Positions 33,544 through 42,026 of a stretch of DNA of 64,000 bases are shown piece by piece. Numbering within the stretch: position 1 is the stretch's first letter; the number at the start of each line of letters is the position of its first letter. The DNA is taken from contig NZ_JAYKPK010000001.1 of the NCBI RefSeq assembly GCF_035117555.1, positions 186,001 to 250,000 of the forward strand. Direction: 5' to 3'. A program made the position numbers and the translations under genes. The DNA is from Yoonia sp035117555 (GTDB taxonomy: Bacteria; Pseudomonadota; Alphaproteobacteria; Rhodobacterales; Rhodobacteraceae). The notes below the pieces were generated by a model, which saw nothing but the letters and a program-made list of their open reading frames with translations, did no database searches and was not told where the DNA came from.

Positions 33544-34778
33544 TGGACGGTGATATCCGGGTGAATACCTATGACGACGGGTCCACTGACGCTGTAACAG
33601 GCGAACAGAAAATCCGCAATTTCAACATCAACTTCGGCCCGCAACACCCTGCGGCGCATGGTGTTTTGCGGCTGGTTCTGGAACTGGACGGCGAAATCGT
33701 CGAACGCTGCGATCCGCATATCGGCCTGCTGCACCGTGGCACCGAAAAACTGATGGAAAGCCGGACCTATCTGCAGAACCTACCTTATTTCGACCGGCTG
33801 GATTATGTCGCCCCGATGAATCAGGAACATGCCTGGTGTCTGGCGATTGAGCGTCTGACCGGTACGATTGTTCCCCGCCGCGCCAGCCTGATCCGGGTGC
33901 TGTATTCCGAGATTGGCCGCATCCTGTCGCATCTGCTGAACGTGACCACACAGGCGATGGACGTGGGTGCGCTGACCCCGCCGCTCTGGGGGTTTGAAGA
34001 ACGCGAAAAGCTGATGATCTTTTACGAACGCGCCTGCGGTGCGCGGCTGCACGCCGCCTATTTCCGCCCCGGTGGTGTGCATCAGGACCTGCCGGATCAA
34101 CTGATCGAGGATATCGATGCCTGGGCGGTCCATTTCCCCAAGGTGCTGGATGATATCGACGGCCTGCTGACCGAAAACCGGATTTTCAAACAGCGCAATT
34201 GCGATATCGGTGTTGTTTCTGAACAGGATATTCAGGACTGGGGTTTCAGCGGCATTATGGTGCGCGGCTCTGGTCTGGCCTGGGATCTGCGCCGGTCGCA
34301 GCCTTACGAATGCTATGATGAATTCGATTTCCAGATCCCTGTCGGCAAAAACGGCGATTGCTATGATCGCTTCCTGTGCCGGATGGAGGAAATGCGCCAA
34401 TCCACCCATATCATCCGGCAGGCCTGTGCCAAGCTGCGGGTGGAAAAAGGCGATGTGATGGCGCGTGGCAAGATGACCCCGCCGACACGGGGTGAGATGA
34501 AAACCTCGATGGAGGCGCTGATCCACCATTTCAAACTCTACACCGAAGGGTTCCATGTCCCTGCTGGTGGGGTTTACGCCGCGGTCGAGGCACCAAAAGG
34601 CGAATTCGGCGTCTATCTGGTCGCTGACGGCACCAATAAGCCCTATCGCGCGAAACTGCGCGCGCCGGGCTATCTGCACCTGCAGGCGATGGATTACATC
34701 GCATCGGGTCACCAATTGGCCGATGTGGCGGCGATTATCGGGACGATGGATGTCGTGTTCGGGGAAATCGACAGATGA
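33540..34778 (+). CDS. nuoD: NADH-quinone oxidoreductase subunit D
   Basis: 412-residue 49-kDa subunit that forms the quinone-binding cavity with NuoB. Signatures are FNINFGPQHPAAHGVLRLVLELDGE, with the conserved quinone-site histidine, and HIGLLHRGTEKLME. RDWGFSG-like QDWGFSGIMVRGSGLAWDLR is also present. Ends in GTMDVVFGEIDR, the normal C-terminus. ATG 33540 (followed by another ATG at 33543) is preceded by AAGGA at 8 bases. The stop overlaps the next small gene by ATGA. Confidence 0.97.
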   Translation: MMDGDIRVNTYDDGSTDAVTGEQKIRNFNINFGPQHPAAHGVLRLVLELDGEIVERCDPHIGLLHRGTEKLMESRTYLQNLPYFDRLDYVAPMNQEHAWCLAIERLTGTIVPRRASLIRVLYSEIGRILSHLLNVTTQAMDVGALTPPLWGFEEREKLMIFYERACGARLHAAYFRPGGVHQDLPDQLIEDIDAWAVHFPKVLDDIDGLLTENRIFKQRNCDIGVVSEQDIQDWGFSGIMVRGSGLAWDLRRSQPYECYDEFDFQIPVGKNGDCYDRFLCRMEEMRQSTHIIRQACAKLRVEKGDVMARGKMTPPTRGEMKTSMEALIHHFKLYTEGFHVPAGGVYAAVEAPKGEFGVYLVADGTNKPYRAKLRAPGYLHLQAMDYIASGHQLADVAAIIGTMDVVFGEIDR

Positions 34779-34972
34779 CCATGGAACAGATCGTTCTGGG
34801 TGCGGTTATCGCCTCTGGGTTCTTCCTGTCGGCTGTGGTGTCCCGGATGTTTCGGCGCACTGTCGCCGGTGTTGTTTTTGGTGGCGTGGCGGGCATTGCT
34901 TTGTCCGTCGCTGTGTTAAGCTATGGTCTGACCCAGTTCGCGGACCAAAGCCCTGCCGCCGTCGCGGAATAA
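34775..34972 (+). CDS. Small two-helix membrane protein between nuoD and nuoE
   Basis: 65 residues. Two hydrophobic segments (about 6-22 and 29-50) are separated by a positively charged SRMFRRT turn, predicting a hairpin in the inner membrane with both ends outside or inside together. No family is recognised. ATGA overlap with nuoD argues strongly for translation. A role as accessory or assembly factor for complex I is inference from position. Confidence 0.65.
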   Translation: MTMEQIVLGAVIASGFFLSAVVSRMFRRTVAGVVFGGVAGIALSVAVLSYGLTQFADQSPAAVAE

Positions 34973-35019
34973 TCCTGCGGCCTGCTTTGGTCGCAAACCC
35001 TTATTTGAAAGTGAAAACC

Positions 35020-35358
35020 ATGATCCGCATTCTTCCCATCGTCGCGCTTGTCGCTCTTTCCGCCTGCGCCTATCCCATCGGGATGCCGGCCCCCAGCGCG
35101 CCAAGCGCCCCTGTGGTCATCGCGCCGCCGACGCCGGCCCCATCGGTCAATCCGGGATCGTCCAAGGACCGGTTTATCGCGGCGGTCACCGCCAATGGCT
35201 GTGAATTGACGCCGACCAATACCTCTGCCGTGCTGGCTAGTGCGACACTGTCGCAACAGGACCTCGCGCGCATCATGACCGAGCTGCGCACCGAAGGGCG
35301 CGGCGAAATCGGGCCTGATGGCCGGTCGTTCCGGATCACCTCCGGGGCCTGTGTGTGA
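35020..35358 (+). CDS. Putative lipoprotein in the nuo locus
   Basis: 112 residues. Lipobox LSAC puts the lipid-modified cysteine at residue 16 (MIRILPIVALVALSAC), with a Pro/Ala-rich linker (about 20-48) and a compact C-terminal domain with two cysteines (NGCELTP near residue 63, SGACV at the end) able to form a disulfide. Function unknown. It lies between the small membrane protein and nuoE on the same strand, with gaps of 47 and 117 bases. Confidence 0.65.
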   Translation: MIRILPIVALVALSACAYPIGMPAPSAPSAPVVIAPPTPAPSVNPGSSKDRFIAAVTANGCELTPTNTSAVLASATLSQQDLARIMTELRTEGRGEIGPDGRSFRITSGACV

Positions 35359-35475
35359 TGTGAAACGTCTTGCCCACCTGCACCTTTGTGATAGTGGGTG
35401 GGCAGAATTCTGGCGGGACGCGCCCGCCAAAAAGTCGCGCTGATCCAGCGCTGTCCAGATGACCGGGATGATAAG

Positions 35476-36585
35476 ATGCTTCGCCGCCTATACCACGACC
35501 AGCCCGCAACTTTCGCCTTTACCGATGCCAATCTGGCCTGGGCCGAAGGGCAGATCAAGAAATTCCCCGAAGGACGGCAAGCCTCGGCGATTATCCCATT
35601 GCTCTGGCGTGCGCAGGAACAGGAAGGCTGGCTGACACGCCCGGCCATCGAATATGTCGCGCAGATGCTGGATATGGCCTATATCCGCGCGCTGGAAGTG
35701 GCGTCATTCTATTTCATGTTTCAGTTGCAGCCCGTCGGGTCGATCGCCCATGTGCAGGTCTGCGGCACGCTGTCCTGTATGATCTGCGGCGCAGAGGATC
35801 TGATCGCAATCTGCAAGGACAAGATCGCCGATAAGGCCCATACCCTGTCCGCCGATGGCAAATTTTCCTGGGAAGAGGTCGAATGCCTCGGCTCCTGCGC
35901 CAATGCGCCGATGGCGCTGATCGGCAAGGATTATTACGAGGATCTGACCGCCGACCGTCTGGCCGAAATCATCGACGAACTCGCCGCAGGCAAGGTGCCG
36001 GTGCCCGGCCCGCAGAACGGGCGTTTCGCGGCAGAGCCGAAAAAGGGTCTGACCACGCTCAAGGATTTCGCAACCGGGACTGCCAAGTATAACGCCAGCG
36101 CACAGGCTGCCGTGGATATCGGCGATACCGTGAAACGGATCGACGGGACCGAGGTGCCTTTGCTGACCCCTTGGGTCAAAAAAGCCTCGCAGCCGGATGC
36201 GCCACGGGCGACCGAGCCTGCGGAAGAACCCAAACCGTCCGAAAATGCGCCGGCTGATGCGAGCGGCGTCACCAAACAGGAAGCGCAAGCCGCCTCCACC
36301 GCAAAGCCAGTGTCGAAATCCAATCCCGAACCGGCAGAAACCGGCGCGGCCAATACGCTCGACGCGCCCGAAGGCGGCAAAGGTGATGACCTCAAGCGGA
36401 TCACCGGGATCGGGCCGAAGCTGGAAGGGCAGTTGAACGCCCTGGGCATCTGGCATTACCACCAGATCGCGGCATGGACCGAGACTGATATCACCGAAAT
36501 GGATGCCGAGATCAAAGCGCGTGGCCGGATCACCCGCGATGACTGGACCGGGCAGGCGGCGGAACTGGCGAAAAAATCATCCTGA
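35476..36585 (+). CDS. nuoE: NADH-quinone oxidoreductase subunit E with C-terminal helix-hairpin-helix domain
   Basis: Holds cluster N1a in the NADH-dehydrogenase module. 369 residues, about twice the usual length. Residues 1-180 are a complete NuoE with thioredoxin-like 2Fe-2S ligands C96, C101, C137 and C141 (C-x4-C and C-x3-C). A Pro/Ala/Glu-rich linker (about 220-300) leads to a helix-hairpin-helix domain at 303-369 (LKRITGIGPKLEGQLNALGI; QIAAWT; GRITRDDW). The next gene has the same C-terminal domain. Extended NuoE proteins are known in Rhodobacterales; the role of the tail is not. Confidence 0.95.
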   Translation: MLRRLYHDQPATFAFTDANLAWAEGQIKKFPEGRQASAIIPLLWRAQEQEGWLTRPAIEYVAQMLDMAYIRALEVASFYFMFQLQPVGSIAHVQVCGTLSCMICGAEDLIAICKDKIADKAHTLSADGKFSWEEVECLGSCANAPMALIGKDYYEDLTADRLAEIIDELAAGKVPVPGPQNGRFAAEPKKGLTTLKDFATGTAKYNASAQAAVDIGDTVKRIDGTEVPLLTPWVKKASQPDAPRATEPAEEPKPSENAPADASGVTKQEAQAASTAKPVSKSNPEPAETGAANTLDAPEGGKGDDLKRITGIGPKLEGQLNALGIWHYHQIAAWTETDITEMDAEIKARGRITRDDWTGQAAELAKKSS

Positions 36586-36761
36586 TGCGGGTTTTGCGCG
36601 CGGCACAGGCGCGCATTGCTGAACTTCAGGTCTGATTTGCACAAATTATTTACCCGGCTGGGGCATTTTTGCTAAAGGTTCCATGGTCCGGGTGGCAATA
36701 TCGCCGCGGACCGGCACAATGCCAAGGCCAGCACAGGCCACCTGAGGGGAGAAATGAGACG

Positions 36762-37400
36762 ATGAACAATACGGCACCAATCTGGATGGGCGTCGCGACA
36801 ATCGCGGGTCTGGTCTTTATCGTTGGCACGGGCGTGGCCCTAGTGATGTTCGACTTTCCGCTGGTCAGCGCGGTTTTCGTCGGCGCGGTCGTCGCTGGTG
36901 GTGCCGCTGTCGCACTGGCCATCGGCTGGGCCCCGCCACGCAACGATGCCCCTGTGAACAAACCGATCGCCGCTGACACTGTCGCCGATGCGGCGCTTGT
37001 GCCAACCCCGGTCGCTGTCGCGACACCTGCAGCCACACCTGTGGAGGCGGCAACACCCGCGCCCGCGCAGGTAGAGGCAGCACCTCCTGCCCCTGTTGCC
37101 ACGCCCGATCCTGTGGCGGTCGCACCAAAGCCGGGGATTGCCATCGCGCCGGAACAACCTGTGTTCCTGACAGCCGCACGCGATACCGGCCCTGATAATC
37201 TCAAGCTGCTCAAAGGCGTCGGGCCAAAGCTTGAAACCACGCTGCACGGTCTGGGTATTTTCCATTTTGACCAGATCGCAGCCTGGACCCCCGCTGAACA
37301 GGCCTGGATGGATGACAATCTCGAAGGGTTCAAAGGCCGCGTCACCCGCGACGATTGGGTCGGCCAGGCCAGGGCGCTGTCCGCTGGCGGCACAGCGTAA
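36762..37400 (+). CDS. Membrane-anchored helix-hairpin-helix protein in the nuo locus
   Basis: 212 residues. Two hydrophobic helices (about 8-28 and 36-56, N-terminal) are followed by a Pro/Ala/Val-rich linker (65-140), then an HhH domain at 145-212 (LKLLKGVGPKLETTLHGLGI; QIAAWTP; GRVTRDDWVGQAR) that is about half identical by eye to the NuoE tail. AGGGGAGA lies upstream of ATG 36762. The preceding gap (36586-36761) is AT-richer and may hold a promoter. It could tether or position the NADH module at the membrane, or bind nucleic acid; both are inference. Confidence 0.75.
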   Translation: MNNTAPIWMGVATIAGLVFIVGTGVALVMFDFPLVSAVFVGAVVAGGAAVALAIGWAPPRNDAPVNKPIAADTVADAALVPTPVAVATPAATPVEAATPAPAQVEAAPPAPVATPDPVAVAPKPGIAIAPEQPVFLTAARDTGPDNLKLLKGVGPKLETTLHGLGIFHFDQIAAWTPAEQAWMDDNLEGFKGRVTRDDWVGQARALSAGGTA

Positions 37401-37408
37401 CGGATGCT

Positions 37409-37639
37409 ATGACACAGCACGGCAACACCGCAGAGGCCAAGGCCGGACAACGCGTCGCGTTGACGGTCGCGGCTGTCGGTGTTCTGTGGGTGCTGGTCAC
37501 CATTATCGGCAGGGAATACGGCTGGTCCAACCGGACGCGGGCGTTATTTGACCTTGCAGCGCTGGCCGGTTTCGGCTTTGCGCTGTGGCAGACATTTCAA
37601 CTCTGGCGCGCGCGCCGGAACGACAAGGGCGAGACCTGA
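37409..37639 (+). CDS. DUF5337-type small membrane protein
   Basis: 76 residues with two hydrophobic helices (about 14-32 and 44-60; VALTVAAVGVLWVLVTIIG, then FDLAALAGFGFALWQTF) and a basic C-terminus (WRARRNDKGET). It matches what I recall of the Rhodobacterales DUF5337 family found beside nuoF. It overlaps the nuoF start (TGATG). No function is known; being coupled to nuoF suggests a complex I-related role. Confidence 0.65.
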   Translation: MTQHGNTAEAKAGQRVALTVAAVGVLWVLVTIIGREYGWSNRTRALFDLAALAGFGFALWQTFQLWRARRNDKGET

Positions 37640-38925
37640 TGCTCAAGGACGAAAACCGGATTTTCACCAACCTTTACGGGATGCATGACCGCACATTGAA
37701 GGGCGCGCAAGCGCGTGGCCATTGGGATGGCACGGCGGATATCATCGGCAAAGGCCGGGACTGGATCATCAATGAGATGAAAGCATCGGGCCTGCGCGGG
37801 CGCGGTGGGGCTGGTTTCCCGACCGGTCTGAAATGGTCTTTCATGCCGAAAGAAAGCGATGGTCGCCCGGCCTATCTGGTGGTCAATGCTGACGAATCCG
37901 AACCCGGCACCTGCAAAGACCGCGAAATCATGCGCCACGACCCGCATACTTTGGTCGAAGGCTGCCTGATCGCGTCTTTCGCGATGAATGCCCATGCCTG
38001 CTATATCTACATCCGTGGCGAATATATCCGCGAGCGTGAGGCGCTGCAGGCCGCGATTGACGAGGCTTATGATGCCGGTCTGGTCGGCCCCAATGCCTGC
38101 AAATCCGGCTGGGATTTCGATATCTACCTGACCCATGGCGCCGGTGCCTATATCTGTGGCGAAGAAACCGCGCTGCTGGAAAGCCTTGAAGGCAAAAAGG
38201 GCATGCCGCGGATGAAACCGCCATTTCCCGCCGGTGCTGGTCTTTATGGCTGCCCGACAACAGTGAACAATGTCGAATCCATCGCCGTGGTGCCGACAAT
38301 CCTGCGCCGTGGCGGTGGCTGGTTCGCGGGCATGGGCCGTCCGAACAATGCGGGCACGAAATTGTTTGCGATTTCCGGCCACGTCAACAACCCTTGTGTC
38401 GTTGAAGAGGAAATGTCGATTTCCTTCGAAGAACTGATCGAAAAACACTGCGGCGGCATCCGTGGCGGCTGGAACAACCTCAAGGCCGTGATCCCCGGCG
38501 GGTCATCCGTCCCATGTGTGCGCGGTGAAAACATGCGCGACGCGGTGATGGATTTTGATGCGCTCAAAGAAAAAGGGTCCTCACTGGGGACCGCCGCTGT
38601 GATCGTGATGGATAATTCCACCGATATGATCAAGGCGATCTGGCGGCTGTCGAAATTTTACAAACATGAAAGCTGCGGCCAATGCACGCCCTGCCGCGAA
38701 GGCACCGGCTGGATGATGCGCGTCATGGCGCGTCTGGTGCAGGGCAATGCCTCGGTCGATGAAATCGACATGCTGCTGGACGTGACCAAACAGGTCGAAG
38801 GGCATACGATTTGCGCGCTGGGTGATGCGGCGGCCTGGCCGATCCAGGGTCTGATCAAGAATTTTCGCGACGAAATTGAGGACCGGATCAAGCACAAACG
38901 CGTCCCCGGCATCGCGGCAGAGTGA
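37639..38925 (+). CDS. nuoF: NADH-quinone oxidoreductase subunit F
   Basis: NADH- and FMN-binding subunit, entry point of electrons. 428 residues. The glycine-rich NADH site is GRGGAGFPTGLKW (54-66), the FMN region is VVNADESEPGTCKDR, GEETALLESLEGK is present, and the N3 cluster has ligands in SCGQCTPCREGT plus a distal cysteine in HTICALGDAAAWP. The ATG is chosen at the overlap with the DUF5337 stop. Its stop overlaps the next lipoprotein gene by GTGA. Confidence 0.97.
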   Translation: MLKDENRIFTNLYGMHDRTLKGAQARGHWDGTADIIGKGRDWIINEMKASGLRGRGGAGFPTGLKWSFMPKESDGRPAYLVVNADESEPGTCKDREIMRHDPHTLVEGCLIASFAMNAHACYIYIRGEYIREREALQAAIDEAYDAGLVGPNACKSGWDFDIYLTHGAGAYICGEETALLESLEGKKGMPRMKPPFPAGAGLYGCPTTVNNVESIAVVPTILRRGGGWFAGMGRPNNAGTKLFAISGHVNNPCVVEEEMSISFEELIEKHCGGIRGGWNNLKAVIPGGSSVPCVRGENMRDAVMDFDALKEKGSSLGTAAVIVMDNSTDMIKAIWRLSKFYKHESCGQCTPCREGTGWMMRVMARLVQGNASVDEIDMLLDVTKQVEGHTICALGDAAAWPIQGLIKNFRDEIEDRIKHKRVPGIAAE

Positions 38926-39329
38926 TCCGCGCCGCCGCTTTGATCGCCACGGTGGCGCTGTCAGCCTGCGCCACCGGGTCCGGGCCGGAACGGTCCTTTG
39001 ATGATCCTGCCGTGCAACAAGTGCTTGTCCTGCCGGTGCCTGAATATTTCGCGACACTGGCGATTGCATCTGACATCGCGCGCAATTGTGCGCGCTATCG
39101 CTATGATGCGGAACTGGATTCGGCGCTGAACAGCCTGCGCAATGCCGATGACCGCGGCTCGCGCGCCGCTTTGACCCAGCGGGCTGCCATCACGATGGAA
39201 ACCGACGTCCGCCAGCGCAGTTTCATGGCCAGACATGGGCTTGCCTCGCTTGATGGCGATCTGTGCCCTGCGGCGGATGCCGAAATGCTCACCGCTTCGG
39301 CAATCAGCGCGATGTTGGTGCCGGTTTAG
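38922..39329 (+). CDS. Putative lipoprotein following nuoF
   Basis: 135 residues, GTG start overlapping the nuoF stop. The leader MIRAAALIATVALSAC ends in lipobox LSAC. The body is helical, with NCARYRYDAELDSALNSLRN and a late cysteine (DGDLCPAADAE) that could pair with the earlier one. Family not recognised, but its helical character and cysteine spacing recall the DUF5333 protein encoded next, so the two may be related. Located in the envelope; complex I assembly is conjecture. Confidence 0.65.
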   Translation: MIRAAALIATVALSACATGSGPERSFDDPAVQQVLVLPVPEYFATLAIASDIARNCARYRYDAELDSALNSLRNADDRGSRAALTQRAAITMETDVRQRSFMARHGLASLDGDLCPAADAEMLTASAISAMLVPV

Positions 39330-39454
39330 GCGGATTGGCGCTGCACTTTGGTGTAAAAAGACCGATCACAGATCCTTGTTATTGAATAACCCGTCGTCTG
39401 GCGCAATCTGTTGCGCAAGGGTGCCGTTCCGAGCACCCAAGCAGAGGCACGGAC

Positions 39455-39862
39455 ATGACAAAAAGAACAATCGCCTTATTGGTGGTGCTGCTGGCGACCG
39501 TCAGCATCGCTGGCAATCTTTCGGCACAATCATCATTGAAAAACGAACCTGCGGTGCGCGACGGGATCATTCAGGTCGGCATGGCGTTCGAGATTTCCGA
39601 ACAATGCAGCAGCATCGATGCGCGCACCCTGCGCGGCATCGGCTATCTGCAATCCTTGCGCACCACGGCGCGCGACCTGGGCTACAGCGACCCCGAAATC
39701 GACGCCTATATCGATGACAGGGACGAAAAACGCCGTCTGGAAGATATGGCGCGCGAACAACTCGCTGTACTTGGCGCGGTTGAGGGCCAGCCAGACAGCT
39801 ATTGCGCCATCGGCAATGCGCAAATCGCTGCAAATACACGCGTTGGCTGGCTCTTGCGCTGA
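39455..39862 (+). CDS. DUF5333-type exported protein
   Basis: 135 residues with signal peptide MTKRTIALLVVLLATVSIAGNLSAQ. The body shows the pattern I associate with DUF5333: EISEQCSSIDARTLRGIGYLQ, RDLGYSDPEIDAYIDD, and the end DSYCAIGNAQIAANTRVGWLLR, with two cysteines likely disulfide-bonded. Known mainly from Rhodobacterales, often near nuo genes. AGAGGCACGGAC precedes the ATG. The 125-base gap before it suggests it may have its own promoter. Confidence 0.7.
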   Translation: MTKRTIALLVVLLATVSIAGNLSAQSSLKNEPAVRDGIIQVGMAFEISEQCSSIDARTLRGIGYLQSLRTTARDLGYSDPEIDAYIDDRDEKRRLEDMAREQLAVLGAVEGQPDSYCAIGNAQIAANTRVGWLLR

Positions 39863-39996
39863 CCGCGCGGCATCTGTGACGAATTGCGGGGTTTTTTGCC
39901 AATCCCACTGGCATCATCGCCACTTGCGCGCTAGAACGCGACCAACGCGCCGACCCTTCGACGGATTGCGGCGCGACGGGAACAAGAAGGCACGCC

Positions 39997-42015
39997 ATGT
40001 CTGATCTGCGCAAAGTCATCATCGATGGAACCGAGGTAGAAGTTGACGGGGCCATGACCCTGATACAAGCCTGTGAAGTCGCTGGCATCGAAATCCCCCG
40101 ATTCTGTTATCACGAACGCCTGACCATCGCGGGCAATTGCCGCATGTGTCTGGTCGAGGTGGTCGGCGGCCCGCCGAAACCTACAGCAAGCTGCGCGATG
40201 CAGGTCAAGGATCTGCGCCCCGGTCCCGAAGGCCAGCCGCCGGTGGTGAAAACCAACAGCCCGATGGTCAAAAAGGCCCGCGAGGGCGTGATGGAATTCC
40301 TGCTGATCAACCATCCGCTGGATTGCCCGATTTGTGATCAGGGTGGCGAATGCGATCTGCAGGATCAGGCGATGGCTTATGGCGTCGATTTTTCCCGCTA
40401 TCGCGAACCCAAGCGCGCGACCGAGGATCTGAACCTCGGCCCGCTGGTCGAAACCCATATGACGCGCTGCATTTCCTGCACCCGCTGTGTGCGGTTCACG
40501 ACCGAGGTCGCGGGCATTTCCCAGATGGGCCAGACCGGCCGCGGTGAAGATGCCGAAATAACCAGTTATTTGGGTGAAACGCTCGACAGCAATTTGCAAG
40601 GCAACATTATTGACCTTTGCCCGGTTGGGGCGCTGGTGTCGAAACCCTATGCCTTTACCGCGCGCCCTTGGGAATTGTCCAAGACCGAGTCGATTGACGT
40701 GATGGATGCGCTTGGTTCCAACATCCGCGTCGATACCAAAGGCCGCGAAGTCATGCGCTTTCTTCCGCGCAATCATGACGGCGTGAATGAGGAATGGATT
40801 TCCGACAAGACCCGTTTCGTCTGGGACGGTCTGCGCCGTCAGCGGTTGGACACGCCTTACATCCGTGAGAATGGCAAATTGCGTAAAGCGACGTGGCCAG
40901 AGGCTTTGGCCGCTGCTGCGACTGCCATGAAAGGCAAAAAAATTGCCGGGCTGGTCGGTGATCTGGCCCCGGTCGAGGCGGCTTTTGCGCTGAAACAATT
41001 GATCGAAGGGCAGGGCGGCAACGTCGAATGTCGCACCGATGGGGCAAAATTGCCAATTGGCAATCGCTCTGCCTATGTCGGCACGGCTGCGATTGAAGAT
41101 ATTGATATTGCACAGATGATTCAGTTGATCGGCACCAATCCACGGGTGGAATCGCCGGTGCTGAACGCGCGCATCCGCAAGGCCTGGGCGCGCGGCGCGA
41201 CGGTCGGGCTGATCGGTGAAAATGCGGATCTGACCTATGATGTGGTGCATGTGGGCACGGACCGTCAGGCCTTGGTTGATACCGCTGCCAAGGATATGGG
41301 CGATGTGACCGAGATGGACAGCCTTGTCGTGATCGGCATGGGTGCTTTGTGCGAGGCCGATGGTGAGGCTGTTCTCAGCCAGGCCATGACACTGGCCGAT
41401 AAGACAAAATCAAAATTCCTCGTCCTGCATACCGCCGCTGGCCGCGTCGGCGCGATGGATGTGGGCGCTGTGACCGAAGGCGGGCTCGAGGCCGCTTTGG
41501 ACGGTGCGGAAGTCGTCTACAACATGGGCGCCGATGAAATTGACATCAAACCGGGCGCTTTCGTGATCTATCAGGGCAGCCATGGTGATCGCGGCGCGCA
41601 TCGTGCCGATATTATTCTGCCGGGTGCCGCCTATACCGAAGAAAACGGGCTCTTCGTGAATACCGAAGGTCGGCCGCAACTGGCCCTGCGCGCCAGTTTC
41701 CCACCGGGCGAGGCCAAGGAAAACTGGGCGATCCTGCGCGCGCTTTCCGCTGAACTGAATGCGACCTTGCCTTATGACAGCATGGCGCAATTGCGGCAGG
41801 CGATCGTGGCGGCACATCCGCATCTGGGACAGATTGATGAGGTCGCAGAAAACGACTGGCAGCCGCTGACAGCCGTCAAACCCGGCAAGACCAATTTCGT
41901 CAGCGCTGTCAGCGATTTCTACCTGACCAACCCGATTGCACGGGCGTCCAGCCTGATGGCCGAACTCAGCGCCACTGCCAAAGCGCGCAAATCACCGCCT
42001 TTGGCTGCGGAATAA
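39997..42015 (+). CDS. nuoG: NADH-quinone oxidoreductase subunit G
   Basis: 672-residue 75-kDa Fe-S subunit. The N1b [2Fe-2S] ligands are C37, C48, C51 and C66. N5 uses H106, C110, C113 and C119 (HPLDCPICDQGGEC). N4 uses C158, C161, C164 and a later cysteine in IIDLCPVGAL. The C-terminal molybdopterin-oxidoreductase-like domain has lost its cofactor, as normal. The N7 cysteine set of E. coli-type NuoG is not evident. AAGAAGG precedes the ATG; nuoH follows after 11 bases. Confidence 0.97.
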   Translation: MSDLRKVIIDGTEVEVDGAMTLIQACEVAGIEIPRFCYHERLTIAGNCRMCLVEVVGGPPKPTASCAMQVKDLRPGPEGQPPVVKTNSPMVKKAREGVMEFLLINHPLDCPICDQGGECDLQDQAMAYGVDFSRYREPKRATEDLNLGPLVETHMTRCISCTRCVRFTTEVAGISQMGQTGRGEDAEITSYLGETLDSNLQGNIIDLCPVGALVSKPYAFTARPWELSKTESIDVMDALGSNIRVDTKGREVMRFLPRNHDGVNEEWISDKTRFVWDGLRRQRLDTPYIRENGKLRKATWPEALAAAATAMKGKKIAGLVGDLAPVEAAFALKQLIEGQGGNVECRTDGAKLPIGNRSAYVGTAAIEDIDIAQMIQLIGTNPRVESPVLNARIRKAWARGATVGLIGENADLTYDVVHVGTDRQALVDTAAKDMGDVTEMDSLVVIGMGALCEADGEAVLSQAMTLADKTKSKFLVLHTAAGRVGAMDVGAVTEGGLEAALDGAEVVYNMGADEIDIKPGAFVIYQGSHGDRGAHRADIILPGAAYTEENGLFVNTEGRPQLALRASFPPGEAKENWAILRALSAELNATLPYDSMAQLRQAIVAAHPHLGQIDEVAENDWQPLTAVKPGKTNFVSAVSDFYLTNPIARASSLMAELSATAKARKSPPLAAE

Positions 42016-42026
42016 GGACGACGTGA

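Noticed and set aside
39897..39913. TGCCA-N7-TGGCA upstream of nuoG as an operator
   Set aside because: Short palindrome expected by chance in a GC-rich gap, with no promoter elements placed around it.
39931..41250. Frame antisense to nuoG
   Set aside because: nuoG carries all cluster ligands on the plus strand; nothing recognisable in the minus frame.
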